A stretch of DNA of 64,000 nt from Venturia oleaginea (lineage: Eukaryota > Ascomycota > Dothideomycetes > Venturiales > Venturiaceae). Under the pieces are notes generated by a model. The model did not search any database and was not told the origin of the DNA. It was given only the letters and a program-made list of their open reading frames with translations. The stretch is taken from positions 930,001 through 994,000 of the forward strand of contig JABMLP010000021.1 in the NCBI GenBank assembly GCA_013176395.1. The letters run 5' to 3'. The position numbers and the translations under genes were made by a program. Every line of letters begins with the position of its first letter. Positions within the stretch are counted from its first letter, which is position 1. Below are positions 44,469-55,224 of this stretch, one piece after another.

Positions 44469-46259
44469 ATGGATCGCGACCGAGACAGAGACAGAGATCG
44501 GAGGTCAGCAACCCCTAATACTGGTCACTCGAGTTTGCACCCATATACCCGAATGCACAGTTTTGCGAACCTCTCTACACTTTTCTTGATGCTAAAAAAT
44601 GCCCAGATTCAACGATCGCGACTCCTCCCGTTTCGAAGGCGACACCTACCGTCCTGGCGAGCGTTCAAACGATCGCCCGCGTGGCCCTCCAAGAGAACTC
44701 TTCCGTGACCGCGTTCCACGAGACATTCCTCGAGATAACGTTGTTGACTCGTATGTTCCAGGTCGCAGGGACCGCTCTCCACCTCCTCAAGCAGATACCT
44801 GGAGACGACGTTCACGCAGTCCCCGAGGCGACGACCGTTATCGAGGCGAATACAGAGACAGGAGCAGGGAGCGGCAGAGATCACCTCCACGGAGGAACTT
44901 CTCACCACCCCGAAACATTGATAGATATAGGGCTCCCTCTCCTCGTCGAGCACGATCTCCACCACACCGAGCGAGAACTCCTCTTAGGGACTCGAGATAC
45001 ACCCCTCGACGAGACAGGTCGCCGTTTCCGGCGAAGCGCAGCCGTGATGTGTCACCAATGGATCGTCGCGAACGCTCGCCTCCGCCAAAGCGTGAACGAT
45101 TGGCTTCACCAGTGATACGGTCTAGAAATTTCAGGCACGCGAAGGAATAATTTATGGCAGAATTTAAAGGCTAACATTCTTTAGCCCTCCTAGACGTGGT
45201 GGATACTCTCCCGCACCTCGAGACCGAGAACGAGACAATTACCGCCAACGATCGCGATCTCCTCCACGACGCGACATACGAGACAGCCGGGACAACTTCC
45301 GTCAGCGCTCGCCTTCACCTCGTCGCGACAGCCGTGACCCCCGCCCTACATTCAACCGTCGATCGCTCTCACCTCTTCGCCAATCTGGCCCAGCGTCGGG
45401 CGCAACATCTCGTCGCTCGTCACCTCCTATACATGCAAGCAGATTGAGGCAGGTTCCATTGGATGAGCGCTCACCTCGCGTGTCACCTCGGGCACCTCCT
45501 CCTGATAGAGGCTATAATAATGACACTCGATCACCATACGCTTCTCCACCACGAGAGCCCCGAGAACAAGAACGAGAACGTGGCTACCCAGCTAACAGCG
45601 GCGGTGTGCCAACAGGCCCTCGGAATTCAACCCTCCGTGCCCCCCCAACTGGACCTGCTGGTGGGCGCAACTTTACCTCCCCTGGCAATTATGCTTCTGC
45701 TGCCATGTCGCCACCTACTGGACCTGCTGCTTCTGTCACACCTATTTCTGCGCATAGCCGTGCCCCGCCAGTGGCTCCTGCTGGACCTCGAGGTGGTTTC
45801 CGGGGTGGTTTCAGGGGTGGATTTGGTGGACGTGGAGGTTTCGAAGGAGGAAGAGGTGGCTTTGGAGGTGGTCGTGGTGGTTTTGCTCGAACTCCTGATG
45901 AGAGCTCATTCCCTCAACAAGAATATACTAACCGTCGTGCTTCAGAAGCTTTCAACACTCCTCGCGCTGCTTCTTTCAATGCTGGCGTTCCAAATGCGCC
46001 ATCCGGCCCCCGCGCCAGCGCAGGCAGTCCACCAACTGGTCCAGCCGGTTTCCGAGGCGGTCCTGTCTCCCAACAAACCCGTCAGACCAACGAAAATGGA
46101 AATGGTTCCGCTACCTACCCCAAGACTCAACGGTTCTTGAACGACTTGCCGCAAGCTGTGGCAGGTGGACGTAAGATTCCGGTCAAGGCTCCTCCCAATG
46201 CGGCGAAGGTCAAGAGACTTGAAGAGGATGCTGAGAGGCTGAGGCGTATCATTGACTGA
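44469..46259 (+). CDS. Arg/Ser- and RGG-rich RNA-binding-type protein, three exons
   Basis: Exons 44469-44503, 44607-45119, 45185-46259; 540 aa to the first stop. The N-terminus is a run of Asp-Arg dipeptides, then long RS/SP/RR-rich segments (DRSPPPQADTWRRRSRSP), then a Gly-rich RGG box (GGFRGGFRGGFGGRGG) near residue 380, and a short conserved-looking C-terminus. RS and RGG domains are typical of nuclear RNA-processing factors. The second intron uses an odd donor (GTCTAG) but a good GGCTAAC branch and TTTAG, and it alone restores the frame. The stop TGA at 46257-46259 looks premature: the +1 frame continues with a coiled coil to 46386. Confidence 0.65.
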
Positions 46260-46386
46260 GAAGGAACGAGTCAGGGCGGCGAAGTTAAAAGAGTGGGAGC
46301 GATTGGAGGCAGAGTGCGACAGTGCGAAACTGAGGACGGAATTGGCGGAGGAGGGTTTGAGGAAAATCGAGTTGATGGAGGTGTAA
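46260..46386 (+). pseudogene. out-of-frame coiled-coil C-terminus of the SR/RGG gene
   Basis: If the T of the TGA is skipped, reading continues EKERVRAAKLKEWERLEAEC and on as an uninterrupted Glu/Lys/Leu coiled coil, ending at TAA 46384-46386. This matches in style the preceding AAKVKRLEEDAERLRRIID. It is almost certainly the original C-terminus. Confidence 0.6.
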
Positions 46387-46389
46387 AGC

Positions 46390-46970
46390 AGGTAAAGAGT
46401 GAGGAGCGAGCGAAGCCAACATGGAGATCCAAAGTGCGTGAAAGATGTCAGAGGGCGCAGAAGTTGAAGACGCTAGCGCGAAACTTGTGTAAGAGTGCTG
46501 GTGCCATCCTGGGCCTGGAAATTTGAGAAGAATTGGATTATAGGCATTGGACGGCGTTAAGAGATATCAAAACCTTCCGAGAATTCTAGCGAGCGAGGCA
46601 TTTCCAAGCCGATTGTCTGACGGGTAACGCGACCATTATTGGAAGGCCCAGAAAATTGACATCAAGTCCTCCTTAACTCTTCAAAGCACAAAGCAGCGGG
46701 GCAAAATCTTTCCTGTCTCAATCAAATGTTCGAGTTTTCAGGATGTGTTCGACCTCTTCGAAGACTTGCTCGTCAAGGTAACGACTCATTTACCCAAAGC
46801 TCCCAAGTTCCTCCGATTCGACAACGTCCACTTTCGCCCATCTTACTTCCTGGCTGCATCGGCATCTTTAGTGTGGTTCCGCTCTCTCTGATCACTCTTC
46901 GTTGGTCCTCGTTGAAGTTCTGGACGACTTGCTCTAACCTCTTGGAGCTCACTGGAAGCCTACGAGTTGA
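46390..46970. other. intergenic with a weak hairpin-repeat relic
   Basis: No gene seen. 46565-46675 shows weak similarity to the hairpin family (CCCAGAAAATTGACATCAAG). Confidence 0.3.
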
Positions 46971-47149
46971 TTGGTGGCCATCATGGCCGAGCATGCATGC
47001 ACTGCCTCCATATCTGCGCCTCGTCATTTCATGCATTCAACTTGTTCAACCACGTTGCCTTTCCACAAGACATCATACCTTCAGGTACTCCAATGTTTCC
47101 TCGTATTGTGGAGTATTATGACCAACCGTCAAATGGACGACCTTACAAA

Positions 47150-48850
47150 TCCAAATTGCTCGACCGTTTCAGGACGTTGCGCAGGATGCGGAGCGCTGAC
47201 ACTAGAGCGGATCAAGAATTGCGCAAGCATCCGACAATACGAGGACCATCTTAGGTTGAGTCCGTATGAGCAAGCCAAGAGTCCAAAGGAGAGCCCATGG
47301 CTGCTTCTGAATGTGAAGCAGAGGGAGAAGTCTGTAGATTCATGCGCGCTTTGCCGATTGATGTACACACAGGCCGTGAAAGCCATCTCGCCGACACTCA
47401 TGTTCTGTATGTGTTCAGGTTACAGGATCCTGGCCGCGAGATACATAGCATTTGGCTATGTCATGGATCGGGAAAGGCTCCTGCAGCAAGATTGTGTTGT
47501 TACGCTGATGAAGGTACCAAGAGGCATGGTTTTGTGGGCAGAGGAATCATAGCAAGCTAAGCAATGCGACCAGAAACATACGCCAGCCAGTATCTTGCTC
47601 AGCGCCCAGTTTCTCCAGCCGCGATCAGCAGGATCATGAATTGGTCGAGTGATTGCGAGGACAATCGTCCACGGTGCAGATCTTCGATTTCGGGAATGTC
47701 GATTGCGTTTAAACCTGTCCTTCCCACACGAGTTCTTGATATCAGAGAATAACCTAAAAGCTTGCGGCTGCTTATCATTGGTGGCAAACGAGTAAATACA
47801 TGGCCTTGAGTCACTGTTGGGGCGGGAATTTGCAAAGCTGCACCACAAAAGCGACCCTCGAGGAACACCGAAGAAACATCGATCCTGCACAGCTGTCTAC
47901 GACGATCAGGGACGCTGTCCAGACCGCCAACTCTATTGGTATTTGCTACCTATGGGTGGATTCTTATGTAATATCCAAGACGAGGAAGATTTTGCTTGAA
48001 AGTCTTATAGAATGGCATCAGTATACGAGCAGGCTTGCTGCGACAGCAGCACAGAATGGTACTGTGGGTTTGTTTCAACGGACCATAACTCAATGTTTGG
48101 CTATGCTACCGCGGGACCCAAAACGACCAGAGCAAGGTAAAATGTACCTCGGTATCCAAGATACCACTTCGCCATCCAAAACGATCAAGTCCTCGAGGAC
48201 AGTCTGTTTCACAGTCCACTCAACAATAAAGGTTGGGTGTTACAGAAGCGCCTCTTTGCTCGACGCATCATCCATTACGCTGAAGATCAAATGTACTATG
48301 AATGTGACAAGATGTTCGTGGGCGAGGATAATAGCGACTTGACTGGCGCTGCAGACTTGACCATCTACACAAGATGTTTATTTTGTAGTTTCATCGACGA
48401 CTTTCGAGGCTTTCGTCGACATCCTAACTCCCCGGACAAGTCTCACTATGTTCGCGGCGACCAGTTGCATAGTCTATGGGCAGGACGGGTCACTGCATAT
48501 TCCCGATGCGGACTGAGCGATCCAAACGCAAATTACCCGCATCGCAATCTCTCACATCGGAATTGGCATCTATACTCAACCTCCAGTTTCACGAAGGACA
48601 CTTGTTCAACAATACACGATTGGCGTTGTCTGATTTACTCTGGCAAGCTGCCCAGTAACACTCGCTGGTGAAGCCTCGTCAACCCCGCGCAGCGTCTTGG
48701 TCCCGGGCGTCAATGGATGGGCCGATCGACTTTGCTAATTTAACTATTGACAATTCTATTTTCAAGTGGTATGTTGACCGGCACCACCCAAAGCCCTGCG
48801 ATCTCGAAATTCTCAGGGTTCAGGAGTATCGACCTTTCGGTCGATAGCCG
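47150..48850 (+). pseudogene. HET-domain (heterokaryon incompatibility) pseudogene
   Basis: Pieces of a HET protein in order but different frames: a CALCRLM block near 47350; RVLDI...PKSLRLL near 47730; MALSHCWGG (47800), the HET core start; STTIRDAVQTANSIGICYLWVDS; then, after a frame change near 47960, FLCNIQDEEDFA, a TGA where Trp is expected, and KSYRMASVYEQA; LQKRLFARRIIHYAEDQMYYEC at about 48240; and a final block ASMDGPIDFANLTID at about 48710. The stops and shifts (some TGG-to-TGA like) show it is dead. HET proteins trigger cell death on fusion of unlike strains. Confidence 0.7.
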
Positions 48851-49617
48851 GGCAAAGCTTTGTTATGCAGTGGTGTTGCCCTTGAATGCTTCCAATCTAA
48901 GCCAATCTAAGGACAATGTCGCAGCAGGGCATCGGTTAGGTTGACTCATCAACTGGACCCGTCCCAAGAAATCATTGTCAAGGTTCCTGCAGTCAGTAAT
49001 GTATCATCAATGGCGACGTTATTAGCAGGGAGCTGAAACTCGACATCATCACCATCCGGCCATCTCAATTTCATCTCGTTCCACTTTTCGTGAGGTGGAA
49101 AAATAACCGCGCCTCTTTCTACTATTGTTTGGTGGCCAAGGAAACAGGCCAACATCGAGTCTTTAGAAGAATCGGGATGGGATGTGTACATGATCCGCTT
49201 TGGTTTCGTCATGCCGAGAAGAACTTTTTAATTGTGATTTAAGAGGACGCCACATCTTTTCGGAAGCGGAGAGCTTGAAAACATGATCTTGGTAGACTTC
49301 GTATTCGAAATATCCCTTCCAGGCTTTGTTTCAGGAAGCAGAGTCTGCCATCATCGCTTCGTATCTTAAATACTATCCATTAGCGCGGGGAAAGTATTAT
49401 CCTCGCTGTTTGCCACGATGTGTCTCCGGCCAACTTTCTTGCGGAAGGCCTGGTTGTGTATACGTGGTTAGGTAGGTGGTAGGTGAAGTGTGGGGAAGCT
49501 CATCCGTTATCTCCGCCGTCAGCCAACACAAACAGGAATACCCTTTCTTCAGCATCCACCTCCATAGACCGTCCTAACAGAATAGCACAGACCGGAAACA
49601 GCCCATTTTTTCTCTTA

Positions 49618-49966
49618 ATGCAATTCAAATTCGCCCACTTCATCTTCCTGGGCCACACCCTCGCCAAGAAGTAGAGCTTCCTCTCGAAGATTGAAATGAT
49701 TCACGACGCCCTCTCGATCTCGTTGGTTCCTCAGCTGTGGTCGAACTATCTGGGCATTCGATGGCGGAGACGGAGAAGACCGTGAATGATTTGATTGCAA
49801 AGGGGGATGTTACCAAGGGGCTGGACAGACGGGGGCTGTGCTTGAATATTTGAAGGAACAGGGGGTTGCGGCGGTGAAATTGGTTCAGGCTGTTGCAAGC
49901 AAGATTCTTGCTGATGCTAAGGTTATTATAACGGGGCCGGAGGATAAGAATGTCCAGGCTATTTAG
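49618..49966 (+). pseudogene. possible decayed small secreted protein gene
   Basis: ATG 49618 begins a signal-like peptide (MQFKFAHFIFLGHTLA) that meets TAG after 18 codons. Downstream, out of frame, are helical stretches (MAETEKTVNDLIAKGDVT, VLEYLKEQGVAAVKLVQA, ILADAKVIITG) ending at a TAG at 49964. The pattern resembles small helical surface proteins such as hydrophobic surface-binding types, but this is a guess. Confidence 0.3.
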
Positions 49967-50270
49967 AAGAAGGTTTGCTGCCTTTTCTTGAGCAGTGTTG
50001 TGACGATGTAGTGTGCGTGTGCAAAGTTTGGGGGAAATTTAGCTTGGATGTAGTTTACATAGTGGGACCTTGATGCGGGAAAAAAAATTGATTAAAAAAG
50101 CTTCTTGGTACGCAATCTACACTTGAAATTTAGATTGTTTTGTAAAAGGTGAAGAACAGAAGTTTGGTTCGACACCGGAGGCACGGAGTGCCACACCTGT
50201 GGGCTCAAGAAGGCATGTACAAAATCAGGATTAGTCATCAGTTAACTGGTGAGATGGCCGAGCGGTCTAA

Positions 50271-50321
50271 GTAAGTTCATCGTCGTTCCCAGTCGTCCAA
50301 TAATCACTAACCATTTATCAG
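50271..50321 (+). other. spliceosomal-type intron in the D-loop of tRNA-Leu
   Basis: 51 nt: GTAAGT at the 5' end, CACTAAC branch-like box, and ATCAG at the 3' end 12 bases later. It is inserted after GGTCTAA in the D-loop, just downstream of the A box. Size and signals match the mRNA introns of this window. Confidence 0.8.
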
Positions 50322-50336
50322 GGCGCTAGACTCAAG

Positions 50337-50363
50337 TATAATTCTAAGCTTAGCTTAGATGTT
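50337..50363 (+). other. canonical anticodon-loop intron
   Basis: 27 nt immediately after position 37, the standard site cut by the tRNA splicing endonuclease. It contains CTTAG, able to pair with the anticodon region. Confidence 0.75.
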
Positions 50364-50385
50364 TTCTAGTATCGAAAGATGCGGG

Positions 50386-50432
50386 GTAAATAACATGTCC
50401 TCAATCAATGTCGAATATCTAACCAGTTGTAG
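50386..50432 (+). other. spliceosomal-type intron in the T-stem of tRNA-Leu
   Basis: 47 nt: GTAAAT at the 5' end, TATCTAAC branch-like box, TTGTAG at the 3' end. It splits the T-stem between its third and fourth base pairs; removal joins GGG and GG to pair with CCCCC. The B box starts at the next base. Confidence 0.8.
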
Positions 50433-50454
50433 GGTTCGAATCCCCCTCTCATCA

Positions 50455-50859
50455 ACATGTTTTATTCCTTTTGTCCTTCAACATCATTGGTTGAGATATT
50501 TTTGTTCTGGGTGAGGGTGCGGATGCGGGTGGACAGAGCGAGATTTGACCCCTAGTTAGATTTAGCCTGGGTAAATGAGACCGTCGTTAAAAACTTCCGG
50601 ACAAAATTGGAGTAGTAGAAGGTATAGGAAGTCGATCAGAAGCAAACGCAAAAGAACAGTTTGATTTTTCGTTTGCAGCTCACTCCGTCGAAAGATCCCA
50701 TTGAGTCAACTTCTCCTGCTGTTGTGGTAGGTTGGTAGAGAAGCCAAGGGGCGAGAGGGAGCTATAACAGTATACCTAGTCCTGCCTGAGACTAAGAGAC
50801 TACCCAGTGGACGCCGTAGGTGGAGATGGCAGAGCCGGATGGAACACCATCAACGTCAC
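50455..50859. other. intergenic, nothing recognised
   Basis: Starts with a T-rich stretch (GTTTTATTCCTTTTG) suitable for Pol III termination. No gene seen. Confidence 0.4.
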
Positions 50860-51560
50860 CACGAGATTCTCTCAGTACGACAATTTCCTCGACAGAGCGT
50901 CCAGCCATCCTTCACCAGCCAATCGCGAGCACAAACCTTTCTTCTCTACCGCACAAGCCAGGAATAACACGAATTGAATGACGGGATTACATCTGTCGCA
51001 CAAATGAGGCAAAGAGGAGGACACTTTCCAAGAGACGATATTCGAGGCCATGAAAAGGTAGGCAGGCTACACCAAGATCAAGAACTTGTGCGCTTTAGCC
51101 AGGATGAAAGGTTACAAGTACGGTTGGGTGGATACATGCAGTATCGATAAGAGCAACAGTGCCGAGCCCCCGAAGGCCATCAACTCCATGGTCAACTGAT
51201 ATTCCAGGGCTCGAATATGCTACGGATATCTGGACGATGCCGGCCAGGCACAATGCTGGGTCGGCAATGGTTCGAGCACATCTGCTAGGAGCTTGCGGCC
51301 CACAAGAGAATGGGCTCTCCAGGAGCTTCTGGCACCTTACTGCACTTGGAAATAAACATGAGCTTGGCACGGTGATAGCAGAAATTACCTTGATCGACAT
51401 CGCCGCGGTTGAGAAATTCCGGGCTCACCAGTTCAGTATTGCACAAAGAATATCGTGGGCCGCTATGCGCACTACCACGAAACGCGAGGATGATGCATAC
51501 TACCTTTTGGGGATACTCGAAACACATATGTATTTGCTGTATAGGGAAGGGTGAAATGCA
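50860..51560 (+). pseudogene. second HET-domain pseudogene (HET-E/D type)
   Basis: Pieces with the HET signature: GYTKIKNLCALARMKGYKYG then WVDTCSIDKSNSAEPPKAIN, a stop where Trp/Arg is expected, YSRARICYGYLDDA, then REWALQELLAP (normally RGWTLQELIAP), and, in another frame, FSIAQRISWAA..TTKREDDAYYLLGI..MYLLYREG, the end of the domain. Several frameshifts and stops. Together with the pseudogene at 47150-48850 it flanks the tRNA gene. Confidence 0.65.
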
Positions 51561-52239
51561 TTAATCAGGAGCCCAGCAGACCAGTCAATACTTGAAAGTT
51601 TCCGAAGCTTCCCGTCTTCGCCGTAAAACCATGTCACCTCCACGGCAATTTGCAGAAGCTAGTCAGATTGTCTCGTTCCCCGATGATAATCTCGATGGCA
51701 GTATCGGCTCGCTTACTCTCATCAAATTACTCTCATCAACAGAAGCTTGCAAAAAATACACTTACGATTGTACATTCGGGACTAAACGACGTACAGACTG
51801 TTCTTGCATGCCGATATCGAGACAGTTCTGATGGGCCAATACGTATACCATTTCTGCATCAAGGTACGAACTACATTCACAGTTAAATGAACAACCTCGC
51901 CAGCTGTTAATGATAACTTCTCATCGTCGAGATTATTGTACATGAAATCGGCTCATTATCCCATACCTGCCGCCATTCTCCCGCTTTCTGAGTGACAAGC
52001 TATCACTGTGAAGTAGAGGTATTACAAAAGAGCCTAAAAGGCTGAGTACACTTAATCTGTCTATTCTAGTGTTAGCTAAAGCATATCATCGTATCGTCGT
52101 CAGCCAAGTCATAGCCGAAACTCCAGACAGGCCTCATAACATCATTTATCATCAAGCAGAGCCATCATAAACCACACCTTGTACTCACAACTCATCACAC
52201 CCTTTGCACGACCTCCCTTATAGTTCTCAACAAGGTACC
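51561..52239. other. intergenic, possible tail of the HET relic
   Basis: Frames at 51592-51886 are short. No domain seen. Confidence 0.35.
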
Positions 52240-53108
52240 TCATCCCGTCTCAAAGTTCGCCTCCCATCCTACCTCTACTGCCAAGACATTTATATCTCTC
52301 GTCAAAAACCCAGCCACAAGAAAAATACCAGTAGCACACAACGGCATCAAAAACGCCACGAAGAAAATATAGAAAAAGGGCCCTGTCTCCAAACTCTGCC
52401 CTACGTTCGGATCGAAGAGACAAATAATCTCCTGTCCAATTCTGACAAGGGAAAATGGCATGGCGAGGAGAATACTGGTGAGGAGGATGTTGAGATGGTG
52501 AGCTGTGCCGGGATTGACGGCGCCTCGGACACGGTAGAAGAGGAGGTAGATTGCTTCTACGGAGATGAGGATTAGTATGATGAAGAAGAGGATCCAGCCT
52601 GCCTCTGCTGCGGCACGATTTTTGGGACCGCCATATCCGGCGGCAGTGTGGGAGGGTTTGCTGAAGACCGTGCCGAGGATTAGGCAGAGGAGGGATAAGA
52701 AGTGCGTGGCGTAGAGATTTATTTGATTTCTCCGAAAGTTGATTGTCGGGATGAAGAGACAGCTGGGTTGGGAATTAGTATGCCGATTTTGGCCGCCTAG
52801 ATTGCAGAGTTTGTGGTCAGGATGGGGACTTACACTTCGTGGACGATACCGGCTGGGACCAATACTAGTTGCGATAGTATGCCGGGCGCTACGACACTTA
52901 TACCCGCACCATATAATGCCCGATCTCCCTTTTGAGCTATGTGAAGGGCTCCGAGGATAACCGCGCAGATCTCTAGTCCTGCAAGAATTTGCCAGACCAT
53001 GAATCCTTTCTTGCCGTGTTTGAAGGCAATGTAGATTGTTGGGAAGAGGAAGGCGCCGAAAATAGCGATCTGAGCAGCGGAGAGCTTGTCGAATGGAGCA
53101 AGTAACAT
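52240..53108 (-). CDS. seven-helix integral membrane protein (DUF7702-like), two exons
   Basis: Exons 53108-52834 and 52762-52240; 265 aa. The 71-nt intron (GTAAGT ... CCCAG) splits a Val codon between IVHE and CLFIPTIN. Hydropathy gives about seven membrane helices, for example AAQIAIFGAFLFPTIYIAF, CAVILGALHIA, FLSLLCLILGTVF, AGWILFFIILILISVEAI and FFYIFFVAFLMPLCATGIF. The spacing and the block LLTSILLAMPFSLVRIGQE are like the fungal DUF7702 group of unknown function. An ATG at 53154 is open in another frame but reads through the intron and is not used. Confidence 0.7.
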
Positions 53109-55224
53109 GACTTTGATGACACGAACAAAGAGGTTCAGAGAGGAAGGATAGCAAAAGTGTTCTAGTTTCCTGTTGCAGGACGATGCAATGGGGTAGTAAT
53201 AAACATCTTTGTGTAATTACTGCCCAGACAAGCCTCTAGGCAAAAGAACGTAGATTCGTAACACACCTCCGCACAATCCATATGGTGATCAGGGTCGCAA
53301 CAGTGTGGCCAAATATATACATAGTACGCTCTTTGACCCGGATACCATCGTAGATGGTAGCTGGCACGTTTAGACCAGCCTTAATTCTCATTAGAAAACT
53401 CATGGCGGCCAAGGATATGTGATGTGTTCTCCAAATCGGCTCTGCACCATGCTTTGGGAGAAGAGACAAGTCCCTAGAATTGTCCGCGAGGCTTATATTA
53501 AGCCTTGTCGCAGAGCCTCGTTATTTTCCAAAATGCACCAGCTCGTATCGGAATAGCTCGCTGTCAGTACGAGTTGGCTGGTCTGCGTGTGCGTGCGGAG
53601 TAAGCTGTTGAACCATACCGATATCAGCCAACTATAGTCATTCAATCTGACCTGCCAGCACAGAGTTACACCTCAGCGAGGGACCAGCGAGGGAGGACTA
53701 TGGAGAGGCTCGAGCTTCCCACCCGATAGAATAGCTGCCTCGGTAATTACTCCAAAGAAGATTGCGTCTACTTAGTCATTAAAAAAAAACTTGAAGAATG
53801 TGCATGTTGATGCACAAAGCACATTGGTTAAAGGCTCACAGGATGAGATTCTGTAGGGACGGCAACGATGCAACGATGTCTTAGGAGTTGACGGGAGAGA
53901 GATGGCCGCCGGCCTTAGCGTCAACCGTAAATTACCGTAAATTTCGTATTGAAACTTCCGCGTCGGTCTCTGATCTACAGCCAATTTAACCGAGCGACGC
54001 GCTGTCCAACTTTTCTCTCCGTGGCATCTCTCTTCCACTCTCTAGTTTCACCAATTCACCAGCGGAAATTACTCTTTTTAGCATCGGATCTACAACAATG
54101 GACACTCAGAAGTCCTGCTCGTTCGTTTGTTCAACAAGGAGATTACACAGTTATAGACAGCCGGCCAGGGGCGGGCGAAGGAGCAAGGTGACATGGTGTC
54201 CTGGAAAGATCTGCAAACATGATTCACCAGCGTGGCAACCCAGAATACTTCTATGGTATAAATGAGCTTTGCGGAGATGCCGTGGAGGTAATATAGGTAG
54301 GGCGAGTAGCGTCGAAGAGATCAGAGAGATCCTTTGTTCATGAACAATCCTGAGCAAACGACACGACTGACAACGCGTTGACCTTAGAGATCTCACACCG
54401 CGCCACCAGGAACAATCTATACCTCCAATGATGCATCGCTGCATCCCCGCTTGGTGCGAGGCTACCACGACCGTCCCCAGACTGAGCAGGTCCACAACAG
54501 ATACCAGTGACTGGAGTGTGCTACAATAGGGAAGTGCCAGCTTTTCATTGGGAATCCGACCTCTGATTGGTCTAAATTGTTATCTCGACCTTCCTAATTC
54601 GGTTATGTATGACCGAAATAACAGCCTCAGAAACTCACAACCTCCCGAGCAGATTCCAGATTTCGGGATGTAGTATCACAGGCATGCCCACCTGTCTTAG
54701 TGCAGATGCGATGGACGATCTCAAAGAAATGGCGAGCTTGATGGCGAATATAACTGGCGATGATTCCTGTTCCTGCGGAGATCGGTGCGCGATCAGGATC
54801 GCCTCCCATTGATTTTTGTTTCCTCGACAGCGTTTTGCATTGGGCTTTAATTTCTAGGTGAGATATACTGTTTCACTATTTTTCGACCGTTCATGTCCGT
54901 AATGCTACACCGCTTCTGGGATTGTCTTTACATTCGTATGGATTCCTTAAACCCGAGATCTATGAATTTCTAGCAATTCTGAGACCCGTTTTGCCAGAAA
55001 TCCAGTGATTTCAATCTCCGTCTGAAAATATCACGTTGTATCACGTTGATTCTCAATGGACATGAAATGAGGAACAGACTGTGCATTAGTTATTCAGATG
55101 CTCATGTTAGTCTGTAGGTAGTGCATATACCTTGCGAATTCGCCAGATTAGCAGAAGTCTTGTCGGCTGGTATAGAGGCCTCACTCCTCAGTCTGGACTT
55201 TACATTCTCGCTACGTTGAACAAG
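53109..55224. other. intergenic, one hairpin repeat
   Basis: About 2.1 kb with no supported gene. Several short frames on both strands. The S41 promoter lies at the right end. Confidence 0.4.
54950..55025. repeat. hairpin repeat copy
   Basis: Left arm ACCCGAGATCTATGAATTTC with TAGCAA, right arm TTGCCAGAAATCCAGTGATT then TCAATCTCCG. It lies 200 bp upstream of the S41 gene. Confidence 0.55.

Larger units (their letters stand above)
50248..50454 (+). tRNA. tRNA-Leu(CAA) gene with three introns
   Basis: Mature segments: 50248-50270, 50322-50336, 50364-50385 and 50433-50454 (82 nt). Assembled, they give a full type II tRNA: acceptor stem GGTGAGA/TCTCATC (one G-U pair), T8 G9, D-stem GCC/GGC, anticodon stem CTAGA/TCTAG with loop CTCAAGT (anticodon CAA), variable arm ATC-GAAA-GAT, T-stem GGGGG/CCCCC with loop TTCGAAT, discriminator A. 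The A box (TGGCCGAGCGG, 50255-50265) and B box (GGTTCGAATCC, 50433-50443) are both intact, and TTTT follows at about 50459. The anticodon-loop intron is normal for eukaryotes. The other two look spliceosomal and are described separately. Without removing them neither the D-arm nor the T-arm can fold. Confidence 0.88.

Noticed and set aside
44609..44965. Minus-strand frame antisense to the RS-rich exon
   Set aside because: Shadow of the Arg/Ser repeats on the other strand.
48949..49212. 87-codon minus-strand frame
   Set aside because: Looks somewhat protein-like but has no start context, partner exon or family; left unannotated.
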